A stretch of DNA of 64,000 nt. Source: Burkholderiales bacterium. Its GTDB lineage: Bacteria > Pseudomonadota > Gammaproteobacteria > Burkholderiales > Burkholderiaceae_C. A model generated the notes under the pieces. That model worked only from the letters and a program-made list of their open reading frames with translations, made no database searches and was not told the origin of the DNA. Where the stretch lies: positions 1-64,000 of the forward strand of contig JACPOI010000005.1 of the NCBI GenBank assembly GCA_016185015.1, written 5' to 3'. Below, piece after piece: positions 41,080 to 51,339 of this stretch. Made by a program: the position numbers and the translations under genes. Numbering within the stretch: position 1 is the first letter of the stretch; each line of letters starts with the position of its first letter.

Positions 41080-42341
41080 ACCGCCAGCGCCTCTCGTGTG
41101 CGCAGGGCTGCGCCACGGTGCGCCTTGGCGAATCGGCTGGCCTCGCGCGCCATGGCCTGCTGGCGCAGGGGCTGCTGCACCAGCTGCTGCGCGGCCGCCA
41201 CGGCGGCCGCCAGGTCGCTGCAGCGCTGGGCCGCACCGGCTTCCTGCGCCAGGCTGGCGGCCTCGTCGAAATTGAAGGTGTGCGGGCCCATGAAGACCGG
41301 GCAGGCACAGGCGGCGGCCTCGATCAGGTTCTGCCCGCCCAGCGGCGCGAAGCTGCCCCCCAGCAAGGCCGCATCGCTCAGGCCGTAGTACAGCGCCATC
41401 TCGCCCAGCGTGTCGCCCAGCCAGACATCGGTCGACATCTCGACCAGACCCGGTGCGCTGCCCCACTGGCTGCGCCGCGCGAGGCTGAAGCCGTGGCGGG
41501 TGATCAGCTCGGCCACCTCGTCGAAGCGCTGCGGATGCCGTGGCACGATCAGCCACTGGATCGCGCGCGCGGCCTCACCGGCCTGCCGCAGGCATTGCAG
41601 CAATTCAGCCTCCTCACCCTCACGCGAACTGGCGAACATGACGACCGGGCGGCCCAGCGCCGTGCGCCAGGCCTGGCCGCGGGCCATCTGCCCAGCATCC
41701 GGCGTGGCATCGAATTTCAGGTTGCCGAACACCCCCTGCACCGGCGCACCGATGGCGGCCAGGCGCGTCGCGTCGTCCTGCGTCTGCGCCCACACCGCGG
41801 CGAGGCTGCGGTAGACCGGCACGGACAGCCAGGCCAGTCGCTGAGCCTTGCGCAGCGATTTTTCACTCAGGCGCGCATTGGCCAGCACCAGCGGCACACC
41901 GGCGCGTTCGCAGCCAGCCGCCAGATTGGGCCAGACCTCGGTCTCCAGCAGGATGCCCAGGCGCGGATGGAAATGGTCGAGAAAAGACTGCACGGCCGTA
42001 GACGTGTCCCAGGGCAACCAGACCTGCACATCGCCTTCGCGCAGCAGGCCCACACCCTCGGCGCGGCCGGTAGCCGTGCCGTGCGTGAGCAGCAGGCGAT
42101 AGGCCGGCCACTGCGCGCGCAGCGTGGCCAGCAGCACGGCCGCAGCACGTGTCTCGCCCAGCGAGACCGCATGCACCCAGAGCGTGCGGCCATCGTCCGG
42201 CAAGGCCGGCATGGCGTACTGCCCGAAGCGCTCCTCCACGGCGACCAGATAACCCGGCTCCTGGCGGCCGCGGCGCATCAGCTTGCGCCGCAGCAGGGGC
42301 TGCACCAGCCAGGCCAGCAGGGAATAGAGCCAGCGCGCCAT
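41067..42341 (-). CDS. waaA: 3-deoxy-D-manno-octulosonic acid transferase
   Basis: LWVHAVSLGETRAAAVLLATLRAQWPAYRLLLTHGTATGR...GGSFAPLGGQNLIEAAACACPVFMGPHTFNF. Confidence 0.95.
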   Translation of the reverse strand: MARWLYSLLAWLVQPLLRRKLMRRGRQEPGYLVAVEERFGQYAMPALPDDGRTLWVHAVSLGETRAAAVLLATLRAQWPAYRLLLTHGTATGRAEGVGLLREGDVQVWLPWDTSTAVQSFLDHFHPRLGILLETEVWPNLAAGCERAGVPLVLANARLSEKSLRKAQRLAWLSVPVYRSLAAVWAQTQDDATRLAAIGAPVQGVFGNLKFDATPDAGQMARGQAWRTALGRPVVMFASSREGEEAELLQCLRQAGEAARAIQWLIVPRHPQRFDEVAELITRHGFSLARRSQWGSAPGLVEMSTDVWLGDTLGEMALYYGLSDAALLGGSFAPLGGQNLIEAAACACPVFMGPHTFNFDEAASLAQEAGAAQRCSDLAAAVAAAQQLVQQPLRQQAMAREASRFAKAHRGAALRTREALAVYLG

Positions 42342-43354
42342 CAGGCGGTCCCGCCCGATGGCTGCACCTGGGCCCAGGCCAGCCAGACCGCCTCCACCGT
42401 GGGCGTGGGCTGCGCATAAACGCAACGCTGGCGGGCGCGGTCGATGGGCCCGGTGCGCCAGGCGGTATCGAAGTTGTAGATCTGCACGTGGGACAGGTCC
42501 AGCGCCACGGCGATGTGGCTCAGCCCGCTGTCCACTCCGATCACGCCGGCGCAGCTGGCCAGGGCATCGGTCAAGGCGTCCAGCGCCAGGCGCGGCCAGA
42601 CCACGGCATGGGACATCCCACGCGCCAGGGCCTCGCTGCGGCGCTGCTCTTCGTCAGTGCCGTGTAGCAGGGCCACGTCATAACCAGCGGCGTCCAGCCG
42701 CTGTGCCAGTTGCAGCCAGTGCGCGGCCGGCCACTGCTTGTCGGCGCGCGAGGTGCCGTGCACCAGGGCCACGCAGGGGCGTGCCGAAAGCATGCCGATG
42801 GCGATCTTTTCAGGCGCAATCTCACCCTGCCCCTGATGCGGCTGCAGGCCGAAGATTTCCTGCGTCGGCACGCTGTAGCCCAGCGCCCGGGCGCACAGTT
42901 CACGCGAGCGCTGCACCGCGTGAACATGCGGTTCGATGCGGATGGCCACGTCGGCCACCCAGCGCGTCGGCGCCTCGTAGCCCGAACCCTCGGTGCGGTT
43001 GGCCAGGGCGTAACGCCGTCCGGCGGGCGCCAGGCGTGCCAGCCAGGCCACCAGGGCCGATTTGGTCAAACCCTGCAGGTCGATCACGGCGTCGTAGGCT
43101 TCGCGCTGCAGCTCGCTCTTGAACGCGGCCCATTCGGCACGCGTGGTCGTCGCAAACGGTGCCTTGCGCCAGCGTCGCAGTTCACAGGGGATCACACGCC
43201 GCACACCGGCACAGCGCTGCACCAGCGGCGCGAAGCTTTTCTCCACCACCCAGTCGATCTGCGCCTGCGGCAGCGCACGGCGGATGTCCTGCACCGCCGG
43301 CATGGTGTGCACCACATCCCCCAGCGAAGAGAGCTTGACGATCAGGATGTTCAA
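42341..43354 (-). CDS. waaC: Lipopolysaccharide heptosyltransferase I (possible TTG start)
   Basis: LNILIVKLSSLGDVVHTMPAVQDIRRALPQAQIDWVVE; LVHGTSRADKQWP; GVDSGLSHIAVALD. Confidence 0.9.
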   Translation of the reverse strand: MNILIVKLSSLGDVVHTMPAVQDIRRALPQAQIDWVVEKSFAPLVQRCAGVRRVIPCELRRWRKAPFATTTRAEWAAFKSELQREAYDAVIDLQGLTKSALVAWLARLAPAGRRYALANRTEGSGYEAPTRWVADVAIRIEPHVHAVQRSRELCARALGYSVPTQEIFGLQPHQGQGEIAPEKIAIGMLSARPCVALVHGTSRADKQWPAAHWLQLAQRLDAAGYDVALLHGTDEEQRRSEALARGMSHAVVWPRLALDALTDALASCAGVIGVDSGLSHIAVALDLSHVQIYNFDTAWRTGPIDRARQRCVYAQPTPTVEAVWLAWAQVQPSGGTA

Positions 43355-43373
43355 GACCTGGGTCCTGCCCGGT

Positions 43374-44756
43374 TCAATGTGCCGCTTCGGCAAAAGACGC
43401 ATCGGGCTTGACGGTGCGCAGCAGGGTCAACATCTCGCCCTCGATGCGCTGCAGCGCCGCGGCCGTATGGCCTTCGAAACGCAGCACCAGCACCGGCGTG
43501 GTGTTGGAGGCGCGGATCAGGCCGAAACCGTCGGGCCAGTCCACGCGCACGCCATCGATGGTGTTGACCTTTGCGGGGGGGGCGAACGAGGCCTTGGCCA
43601 CCAGTTCGGCCACCAACCGGTGCGGCTCGCCCTCGACGCACTTGACGTTGAGCTCAGGCGTGGAATAGCTGGTGGGCAAGGCGTTGAGCACGGCGCTGGC
43701 GTCCTTCGAGCGGCTCAGGATCTCCAGCAGGCGGCAGGCGGCGTAGGTGCCGTCGTCGAAACCGAACCAGCGTTCCTTGAAGAAGATGTGGCCGCTCATC
43801 TCGCCACCCAGCGGGGAATCAATCTCCTTCATCCTGGCCTTGATCAGCGAGTGGCCGGTCTTGAACATCAGGGGCTGGCCACCTGCGGCTTCAATCGCCG
43901 GCGCCAGGCGCTGCGAGCACTTGACGTCGTAGACGATGGTGCCACCGGGCACGCGCGAGAGCACGTCCTGTGCGAACAGCATCATCTGGCGGTCCGGGTA
44001 GATGTTGCTGCCGTCCTTGGTCACGATGCCCAGGCGGTCGCCGTCGCCATCAAAAGCCAGGCCCAGCTCGGCATCGCCGCTCCTGAGCGCAGCAATCACG
44101 TCACGCAGGTTCTCGGGCTTGCTCGGGTCGGGATGGTGATTCGGGAAGGTGCCGTCGACCTCACTGTGCAGTTCGGTGACCACGCAGCCCAGCGCGCGCA
44201 GGATGGCCGGTGCCGACGCGCCGGCCACGCCGTTGCCGGAGTCCACCACAATCTTCATGGGGCGCGCCAGCTTCACGTCGCCGATGATGCGGTCGCGATA
44301 AGGTGCATAGACATTGAGATTGCGCACGGAGCCGCCGGCCTGCAACGTCCAGGACTCCTCTTCCATGCAACGACGCAGGCCCTGGATTTCCTCGCCATAA
44401 ATGGCACGCCCAGCCAGCACCATCTTGAAGCCGTTGTAGTCGGCCGGGTTGTGGCTGCCGGTCACCTGGATGCCGCTGCTGCACACGGTGCTGGCGGCGA
44501 AATACAGCATGGGTGTGGTGACCATGCCGACGTCGATGACCTCGATGCCAGCGTCCATCAAGCCGCGGATCAGCGCGGCACTCAGAACCGGGCCACTGAG
44601 GCGGCCGTCGCGCCCCACGGCCACACGGGTTTCACCAGCCCGGCGCGCGGCGCTGCCGAAGGCACGGCCCAGGGCCAGGGCCAGGTTTTCATCGAGGGTG
44701 GACGGCACGATGCCGCGGATGTCATAGGCCTTGAAGATCGAGGCAGAAACTTGCAT
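43374..44756 (-). CDS. Phosphomannomutase/phosphoglucomutase
   Basis: FKAYDIRGIVPSTLDENLALALGRAFGS; VTGSHNPADYNGFKMV; FDGDGDRLGIV. Confidence 0.95.
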   Translation of the reverse strand: MQVSASIFKAYDIRGIVPSTLDENLALALGRAFGSAARRAGETRVAVGRDGRLSGPVLSAALIRGLMDAGIEVIDVGMVTTPMLYFAASTVCSSGIQVTGSHNPADYNGFKMVLAGRAIYGEEIQGLRRCMEEESWTLQAGGSVRNLNVYAPYRDRIIGDVKLARPMKIVVDSGNGVAGASAPAILRALGCVVTELHSEVDGTFPNHHPDPSKPENLRDVIAALRSGDAELGLAFDGDGDRLGIVTKDGSNIYPDRQMMLFAQDVLSRVPGGTIVYDVKCSQRLAPAIEAAGGQPLMFKTGHSLIKARMKEIDSPLGGEMSGHIFFKERWFGFDDGTYAACRLLEILSRSKDASAVLNALPTSYSTPELNVKCVEGEPHRLVAELVAKASFAPPAKVNTIDGVRVDWPDGFGLIRASNTTPVLVLRFEGHTAAALQRIEGEMLTLLRTVKPDASFAEAAH

Positions 44757-44880
44757 GGTGGGTCAGGAGGTACGCAACGGGCGCCCCCTCGAACAGGGGG
44801 GCGGGACACAGGTGGGCCATTGTAGGCGGCCAGGGGGACCGCCGCGATAATGGCAACTGATTGCCCACAGGGGCCTGTCC

Positions 44881-45042
44881 ATGAACTCCGCCCGCAAGAC
44901 CAAACTCAAGCTCAAGCAGCACAAGCCGCGCAACCCGCTGGTGGCGCCTACCCTGCAACGCAAGGCGGGTTCACACCGGAAATCGCACAAGAGCGAGCGC
45001 CAGGCTCAGCAACGCGCACTGAAACGTGAACTGAGCGCCTGA
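44881..45042 (+). CDS. 53-aa highly basic small protein
   Basis: MNSARKTKLKLKQHKPRNPLVAPTLQRKAGSHRKSHKSERQAQQRALKRELSA; below the 60-aa cutoff of the supplied track. Confidence 0.6.
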   Translation: MNSARKTKLKLKQHKPRNPLVAPTLQRKAGSHRKSHKSERQAQQRALKRELSA

Positions 45043-45049
45043 GCGCTGC

Positions 45050-45967
45050 TCACAGGACCGGCTGCTGCCACCACCAGGCCAGCCAGCCCAGGGCCCCGAA
45101 AAACACCCCCAGCTGGCCGACGGCCATCCAGAGGAAACGCCGAGCCAGCTTGTCGGGTTCGTGGTTGCTGATGAGGTAGAGGCTGGAGGGCGCGCCCTCG
45201 ACCAAGTGCAGCTCGGGCTGGCGCCGCAATTCGCGGTGGCGTTTCTCGACCTCGCCGCGTGCCAGCCGTCGTGCCAGCCCCCACTCGCGCTCGTCCAGCT
45301 GGCCGTCGCGATCGAGATCGAAGCGACGCAGCAGGCCCGTCTGGTCCGTCTTCCACTCCGCCAGCAGCTCGCGCACGTCGGCACCGGCATCGAGGCCCTG
45401 GCTGGGATGGCGCGTCAGGAAATTGCCGAGCACGTAGATGCGGTCCCGCTGCTGTAGCGTCCACTCCACATAGCGGTAGTCACCCTCGTTCCAGCGCCGG
45501 CAATGCCGCGTCACGATCTCGGCGCCCTCGGGATCGACCAGGCACTGGCCGCTGCCGTCGTCGAGCACGAAGCTGGTGTGGCTCTCGGCCTGCTCGACCG
45601 TCTCCCATTTGTCCTCATTGGTCTTGTGCTCGACCTGGTAGCGGTACCAGAGGCAGGGCGCACCACTCAGCGGTGAATGCAGGGGGTTGAGGTCCAGCGG
45701 CCAGCCCTGGCCATGCAGTTCCACATAACCCTGGGCCGCGCTGGCGATGCGCGAGGTCGGCATGCCCGTGATGGCATGGCGCCGCCGCAGGGCGCCCACC
45801 CAGCCCAGCAGAGACAACAGCGCGATACCGGCCAGCGCGCCCAGCCAGACCTCGCGTCGACCGGTATGGAAACCCACGACGAGCAGCATGAACTGCCCGA
45901 AGGCCAGGCCGGCATGCAGCGAGCCGCCGAAGCGGCCAAAGGACATAGGCCAGCGCATGGCAGCCAA
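45050..45967 (-). CDS. GIDE-type membrane protein with an EF-hand-like loop
   Basis: GIDE-like middle region (PLSGAPCLWYRYQVEHKT...SHTSFVLDDGSGQCLVDPEGAEI); DLDRDGQLDERE. Confidence 0.7.
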   Translation of the reverse strand: MAAMRWPMSFGRFGGSLHAGLAFGQFMLLVVGFHTGRREVWLGALAGIALLSLLGWVGALRRRHAITGMPTSRIASAAQGYVELHGQGWPLDLNPLHSPLSGAPCLWYRYQVEHKTNEDKWETVEQAESHTSFVLDDGSGQCLVDPEGAEIVTRHCRRWNEGDYRYVEWTLQQRDRIYVLGNFLTRHPSQGLDAGADVRELLAEWKTDQTGLLRRFDLDRDGQLDEREWGLARRLARGEVEKRHRELRRQPELHLVEGAPSSLYLISNHEPDKLARRFLWMAVGQLGVFFGALGWLAWWWQQPVL

Positions 45968-45981
45968 CGGCGCTCGGCGTC

Positions 45982-46557
45982 TCAGCTGTTGAAGAGCTGG
46001 CGCACGTCGACGTCGGCCTTTTCGTGGTCGGCGAATTCGAGCAGCGGATGGTGCTTGAAGTTGAAGATGCGCGCGACCAGCGCGTCGGGGAAGGAATCGA
46101 CCCGCACATTGTTCAGGTTGACCGACTCGTTGTAGAGCTCGCGGCGGTCGGAGATCAGGCTCTCCAGCGAGCTGATGCGCTGCTGCAGCTGCATGAAGTG
46201 CTCGTTGGCCTTGAGTTCGGGGTAGGCCTCGGCCACGGCGAAGATCTGGCCCAGGCCGGTGCGCAGCGCGCCTTCGGCCCGGCTGAGCGCCGGCACGTCG
46301 TGCGCCTCGCGCGCGCTCTGCACGCGGCTGCGCGCCTCGATCACAGCCTGCAGGGTGGCCTGCTCGAACTGCTTGTACTGCTTGCAGACCTCGACCAGCT
46401 TGGGCAGCTCGTCATGGCGCTGCTTGAGCGACACGTCGATATTGGCCCAGGCCTTGGCCACGTTGTGCTTGAGCTGCACCAGGCCGTTGTAGAGCATGAC
46501 GACGTACACGCCGACGACCACCACCACGCCCCAGAAGATCGCGGAACCGATAGACAT
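45982..46557 (-). CDS. lemA: LemA family protein
   Basis: VVVVGVYVVMLYNGLVQLKHNVAKAWANIDVSLKQRHDELPKLVEVCKQY...ESLISDRRELYNESVNLNNVRVDSFPD. Confidence 0.95.
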   Translation of the reverse strand: MSIGSAIFWGVVVVVGVYVVMLYNGLVQLKHNVAKAWANIDVSLKQRHDELPKLVEVCKQYKQFEQATLQAVIEARSRVQSAREAHDVPALSRAEGALRTGLGQIFAVAEAYPELKANEHFMQLQQRISSLESLISDRRELYNESVNLNNVRVDSFPDALVARIFNFKHHPLLEFADHEKADVDVRQLFNS

Positions 46558-46625
46558 GAACTGCCCTCCACTTTTGTTGGCAGGCCATCATAAGAGCAGC
46601 CACCAGCAGCTGGACTGGCGCCCAT

Positions 46626-46662
46626 GAAAAAAGGGACAGTGCCGCTTGGCCTGTCCCTTTTT
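46626..46662 (-). terminator. Rho-independent, possibly bidirectional terminator downstream of ahpF
   Basis: AAAAAAGGGACAG-loop-CTGTCCCTTTTT. Confidence 0.8.
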
Positions 46663-46680
46663 GGCGACGCGGGGCTCTGC

Positions 46681-48258
46681 TCAGGCCGCGACGGCTTCCG
46701 CCACCGGGGTGCGGATCAGGTGGTCGAAGGCGCTCAGTGCGGCCTTGGCCCCATCCCCCGCGGCGATCACGATCTGCTTGTAGGGCACGGTCGTGCAGTC
46801 GCCGGCAGCGAACACACCCGCCACATTGGTGTGGCCCTTGGCGTCGACCACGATCTCGCCGTAGCGGCTGAGTTCCAGCGTGCCCTTGAGCCACTCGGTG
46901 TTGGGCACCAGGCCGATCTGCACGAACACGCCTTCGAGTTCCACGTGTTTCACTTCACCACTCACGCGGTCCTTGTAGCCCAGGCCGTTGACACGTGCGC
47001 CGTCACCGGTGATCTCGGTGGTCTGCGCATTGAGGTGGATGCTCACATTGGGCAGGCTCTTGAGCTTGCTCACCAGCACGGCATCGGCCTTGAGCGCGTC
47101 GGCAAACTCGATCAGCGTCACGTGCTGCACGATGCCGGCCAGGTCGATGGCCGCTTCCACGCCCGAATTGCCGCCGCCGATCACGGCCACGCGCTTGCCC
47201 TTGAAGAGCGGGCCATCGCAGTGCGGGCAATAGGCCACGCCGCGGTTCTTGTACTCCTGCTCACCCGGCACGTTGACGTTGCGCCAGCGCGCGCCGGTGG
47301 AGAGGATGACGCTCTTGGCCTTGAGCACGCCCCCATTGGCCATCTGCACTTCGACCAGGCCACCCGGCTCCTCGGCCGGGATCAGCTTGTCGGCGCGTTG
47401 CAGGTTCATGATGTCCACTTCGTAATGGCGCACCTGGGCTTCCAGCGCCGCGGCGAACTTGGGGCCGTCGGTCTCCAGCACCGAGATGTAGTTCTCGATG
47501 GCCATGGTGTCGTTGACCTGGCCGCCGAAACGCTCGGCCGCCACACCCACGCGGATGCCCTTGCGCGCGGCGTACACGGCAGCGGCCGCACCGGCCGGGC
47601 CACCGCCGACGATCAGCACGTCATAAGGGTCCTTGGCCGACAGCTTGGCGGCCTCGCGCGCTTCGGATTTCACGTCGAGCTTGGCGACGATCTCCTCCAC
47701 CGTCATGCGGCCGGAGGCGAAGACCTGGCCGTTGAGGTAGGTCATGGGCACGGCCATGATCTGGCGCTCGTCCACTTCCGCCTGGAACAGGGCGCCATCG
47801 ATCACCGTGGTCTGCACGCGCGGGTTCAGGATGGCCATCAGGCTGGCGGCCTGCACCACGTCCGGGCAGTTGTGGCAGCTCAGAGACATGTAGACCTCGA
47901 ACTTGAAGTCGCCGTCCAGGGCCTTGATCTGTTCGATGACGTCAGCCTCGACCTTCGGTGGGTGGCCGCCAGTCCACAGCAGGGCCAGCACCAGGGAGGT
48001 GAACTCGTGGCCCAGGGGGATGCCGGCAAAACGCACGCCGGTGCTCTCGCCTTCGCGGGCGATCACGAAAGAAGGCTTGCGCGCATCGCTGCCGCTCTCG
48101 TCGAAGCTCACCTGGTCCGACAGGCTGGCGATGTCCTGCAGCAGGGCACGCAGTTCGGCCGAGCTGGCACCGTCGTCCAGCGAGGCGATCAGGCGGATCG
48201 GGCGCTGCAGCTTGCCCAGGTAGGCCTGCAGCTGTTGCTTCATGGTGTCGTCGAGCAT
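46681..48258 (-). CDS. ahpF: Alkyl hydroperoxide reductase subunit F
   Basis: [87 protein letters not shown]. Confidence 0.95.
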   Translation of the reverse strand: MLDDTMKQQLQAYLGKLQRPIRLIASLDDGASSAELRALLQDIASLSDQVSFDESGSDARKPSFVIAREGESTGVRFAGIPLGHEFTSLVLALLWTGGHPPKVEADVIEQIKALDGDFKFEVYMSLSCHNCPDVVQAASLMAILNPRVQTTVIDGALFQAEVDERQIMAVPMTYLNGQVFASGRMTVEEIVAKLDVKSEAREAAKLSAKDPYDVLIVGGGPAGAAAAVYAARKGIRVGVAAERFGGQVNDTMAIENYISVLETDGPKFAAALEAQVRHYEVDIMNLQRADKLIPAEEPGGLVEVQMANGGVLKAKSVILSTGARWRNVNVPGEQEYKNRGVAYCPHCDGPLFKGKRVAVIGGGNSGVEAAIDLAGIVQHVTLIEFADALKADAVLVSKLKSLPNVSIHLNAQTTEITGDGARVNGLGYKDRVSGEVKHVELEGVFVQIGLVPNTEWLKGTLELSRYGEIVVDAKGHTNVAGVFAAGDCTTVPYKQIVIAAGDGAKAALSAFDHLIRTPVAEAVAA

Positions 48259-48361
48259 GGGGTTCTCCAGGTGGGGGTGGGGCAGGCAATGCCGCTGTGG
48301 GATGGGCCGGGGTCCGTGCGGGACCGCGGCCCATCGGGCTGCGGTACTGTCAGCTGAACGA

Positions 48362-48925
48362 TCAGATCTTGCCGACCAGGTCCAGGGACGGGGTCAGGGT
48401 CTTGGCGCCTTCGTTCCACTTGGCGGGGCAGACCTGGCCGGGGTTCTTGGCCACGTACTGGGCGGCCTTGAGCTTGCGCAGGGTTTCCTTGACGTCGCGG
48501 GCGATGGCGTTGTCATGCACTTCGGCGGTCTTGATCTGGCCTTCGGGATTGATGATGAAGGTGCCGCGCAGGGCCAGGCCTTCTTCTTCGATGTGCACGC
48601 CGAAAGCGCGGGTCAGCTGGTGCGTCGGGTCGCCGACCAGGGGGAACTTGGCCTTGCCCACGGCGGGAGAGGTCTCGTGCCACACCTTGTGGGCGAAGTG
48701 GGTGTCGGTGGTGACGATGTAGACCTCGGCGCCGGCCTTCTGGAACTCGGCGTAGTTGTCGGCAGCGTCTTCCACTTCGGTAGGGCAGTTGAAGGTGAAG
48801 GCAGCCGGCATGAAAATCAGCACGGACCACTCGCCCTTGAGCGTCTCATTGCTGACCTGCACGAAGCGGCCGTTGTGGAAGGCTTCGGCCTTGAAGGGCT
48901 GGACTTGGGTGTTGATCAGGGACAT
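48362..48925 (-). CDS. ahpC: Alkyl hydroperoxide reductase subunit C (peroxiredoxin)
   Basis: [58 protein letters not shown]. Confidence 0.95.
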   Translation of the reverse strand: MSLINTQVQPFKAEAFHNGRFVQVSNETLKGEWSVLIFMPAAFTFNCPTEVEDAADNYAEFQKAGAEVYIVTTDTHFAHKVWHETSPAVGKAKFPLVGDPTHQLTRAFGVHIEEEGLALRGTFIINPEGQIKTAEVHDNAIARDVKETLRKLKAAQYVAKNPGQVCPAKWNEGAKTLTPSLDLVGKI

Positions 48926-49006
48926 GAATTAACTCCTGTTGATTGATAAAGGGGATGTATGAAATCGACCGGTTTTTTGAACCGATGGCGAGATTGTAGT
49001 CTTTAT

Positions 49007-49046
49007 CTATCGAAATTTATTATTGATTTAACAATACTAACGATAG
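49007..49046. promoter_or_regulatory. Candidate regulatory dyad upstream of ahpC (possible OxyR site)
   Basis: CTATCG-N28-CGATAG with inner ATTG-N6-CAAT in an AT-rich region upstream of ahpC. Confidence 0.3.
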
Positions 49047-49127
49047 GGAAACTTTATTGCGCCGCACCAAAAGGGGCGGTCCGGGTGGGGGCCCGGGAGG
49101 GAGGGGGGTTAAAAAGCGAGCCCAGGC

Positions 49128-50477
49128 TCAGGCGCCAGCACTCTTGAGTACCAGGCCCAGCAAGGCGCACACGCCGATGACGTGCATGACATTGCGCTGG
49201 TAGCGCAGCAGGGCGACGGCCGCCGCCAGGGCAATCGCCGCCGACACCAGGTCGAAACGACCGGCCAGGCCCTGCGGCCAGAGCACGTGGTAACCGAAGA
49301 AGAGCGCCAGGTTCAGCACCACGCCCACCACGGCCGCCGTGATGGCGGTCAGCGGCGCGGTGAACTTCAGGTCATCGTGGGTGGACTCCACCAGCGGCCC
49401 ACCAGCCAGGATGAACAGGAAGGACGGCAGGAAGGTGAACCAGGTCACCAGCACGGCCGCCAGGGCGCCGGCCAGGAACAGGGCGTCCGGCCCCAGCAGG
49501 GCCTGGCCGTAGGCGCCAACGAAGCCCACAAAGGCCACCACCATGATCAACGGCCCGGGGGTGGTCTCCCCCAGCGCCAGACCGTCGATCATCTGCTCGG
49601 GGGTGAGCCAGCCGTAATGGCCCACTGCCCCCTGGTAGACATAGGGCAGGACCGCGTAGGCACCGCCGAAGGTCAGCAAGGCTGCCTTGGTGAAGAACCA
49701 GCCCATCTGCGTGTAACCATGGTCCCAGCCCCAGACGGCCGTGAGCAGCGCCATGGGCACGATCCACAGCAGACCGGCCACCCCCAGCACCCGCAACAGG
49801 TGGGGCCAGCGAAAACGCGCATGCGCCGGGGTGGGCGTGTCATCGTCGATGAGGGCCGGCCCATAGGACTTCTGTTGACCGCCGTGCCCGCCTCCCGTGC
49901 GAAAACGCGCTGGCGCCAGGCGCCCGCCGAGGTAGCCGATCAGGGCCGCCGCCGCGACGATGGCGGGAAACGGAACGTTCAGCGCAAAGATCGCCACGAA
50001 AGACGCCGCGGCGATGGCCCACAGCGCGCCGTTCTTCAGCGCACGCGAGCCGATGCGCCAGGCCGCCTGCAGCACGATGGCCGTGACCGCCGGCTTGATG
50101 CCGTAGAACAGGCCCGCGACCAGCGGCATCTGCCCGAACGCGATGTAGATCCAGGACAGCGCGGTCAGGATGAACAGCGAAGGCAGCACGAACAGCACGC
50201 CGGCCACGATGCCACCCCAGGTGCGGTGCATCAGCCAGCCCAGGTAGGTGGCCAGCTGCTGGGCTTCGGGGCCGGGCAGCACCATGCAGTAGTTCAAGGC
50301 ATGCAGGAATCGCCGCTCGGAGATCCAGCGCCGCCGCTCCACCAGCTCCTCGTGCATGATGGCAATCTGCCCGGCCGGGCCGCCGAAGCTGATGAAACCC
50401 AGCTTGAACCAGAAACGCAGGGCCTGCCAGAAACTCACGGGCGACGGGGCGCTATCCTCGGTGACTGCTTTGCTCAT
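49128..50477 (-). CDS. chrA: Chromate efflux transporter
   Basis: FWFKLGFISFGGPAGQIAIMHEELVERRRWISERRFLHALNYCMVLPGPEAQQLATYLGW; second half FGGAYAVLPYVYQ...ALGETTPGPLIMV. Confidence 0.95.
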   Translation of the reverse strand: MSKAVTEDSAPSPVSFWQALRFWFKLGFISFGGPAGQIAIMHEELVERRRWISERRFLHALNYCMVLPGPEAQQLATYLGWLMHRTWGGIVAGVLFVLPSLFILTALSWIYIAFGQMPLVAGLFYGIKPAVTAIVLQAAWRIGSRALKNGALWAIAAASFVAIFALNVPFPAIVAAAALIGYLGGRLAPARFRTGGGHGGQQKSYGPALIDDDTPTPAHARFRWPHLLRVLGVAGLLWIVPMALLTAVWGWDHGYTQMGWFFTKAALLTFGGAYAVLPYVYQGAVGHYGWLTPEQMIDGLALGETTPGPLIMVVAFVGFVGAYGQALLGPDALFLAGALAAVLVTWFTFLPSFLFILAGGPLVESTHDDLKFTAPLTAITAAVVGVVLNLALFFGYHVLWPQGLAGRFDLVSAAIALAAAVALLRYQRNVMHVIGVCALLGLVLKSAGA

Positions 50478-50509
50478 CGCACGATCATAGCCACCACCTC
50501 ACCAGCCCC

Positions 50510-51277
50510 ATGTTCGTTCTCGCCAAATTGCTCGCCTTCCTCACCCAGCCCCTGGCCTGGGTCGTCGCCCTGCTTGCGCTGGGCCTGCTCCTGCAAGGCC
50601 GCTGGCGCCGCAGCGCCACCGCCATGCTGTGGAGTGCGCTGGCCGTGTTGCTGCTGCAGGGCTGGACACCGCTGCCCGATGCGCTGCTGCGCCGCCTGGA
50701 AGCGCAGTACCCGGCCCCGGTCGACATCGACCTGCAACGTTATGCCGGCGTCATCGTGCTGGGCGGCGCCACGGAGCCGTCCTATGTCTGGCAAGGCCAC
50801 ACGCAGCCCGCGCTCAATGACGCCGCCGAACGCCTGACCGCTGCGCTGCCCATGCTGCAGCGGGCGCCACAGCTCAAGCTGCTCTACACCGGTGGCGAGG
50901 GCGAATTGATCTTCAAGGGGTTGACCGAGGCCGAGCGCGCACGCCGCTTCTACGACAGCATGGGCGTGCCCGCAACGCGGCTGATCCTGGAGTCGGCCTC
51001 GCGCACCACTTATGAGAATGCCGTGCTCAGCGCCGCCGTCCCGGGCGTGGACAAGACGCGCCCCTGGCTGCTGCTGACCTCGGCCTGGCACATGCCGCGC
51101 TCCATGGCCACCTTCGAGAAGGCCGGCTGGAACGTCACGCCCTGGCCGGCGGACTACCGCGCCGGCCAGGCCACCCCCTGGGCCCAGTACGGGCTGGCCG
51201 ATGGTGCCGCCCGCTGGCACACCGTCCTGCATGAAATCCTGGGCCTGTGGGTCTACCGGCTCACCGGGCGCGCCTGA
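50510..51277 (+). CDS. YdcF family protein (DUF218)
   Basis: GVIVLGGATEPSYVW...LLYTGGEGELIFKG...ESASRTTYENA...LLLTSAWHMPRSMATFEKAGW. Confidence 0.85.
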   Translation: MFVLAKLLAFLTQPLAWVVALLALGLLLQGRWRRSATAMLWSALAVLLLQGWTPLPDALLRRLEAQYPAPVDIDLQRYAGVIVLGGATEPSYVWQGHTQPALNDAAERLTAALPMLQRAPQLKLLYTGGEGELIFKGLTEAERARRFYDSMGVPATRLILESASRTTYENAVLSAAVPGVDKTRPWLLLTSAWHMPRSMATFEKAGWNVTPWPADYRAGQATPWAQYGLADGAARWHTVLHEILGLWVYRLTGRA

Positions 51278-51339
51278 TACAAATCTGCTACATCTGCTCT
51301 CTACAATCGCGCCGGTGTCAACGACCTCGGAGCCTTGAG

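Noticed and set aside
46624-48357. 577-aa plus-strand ORF
   Set aside because: Antisense to ahpF.
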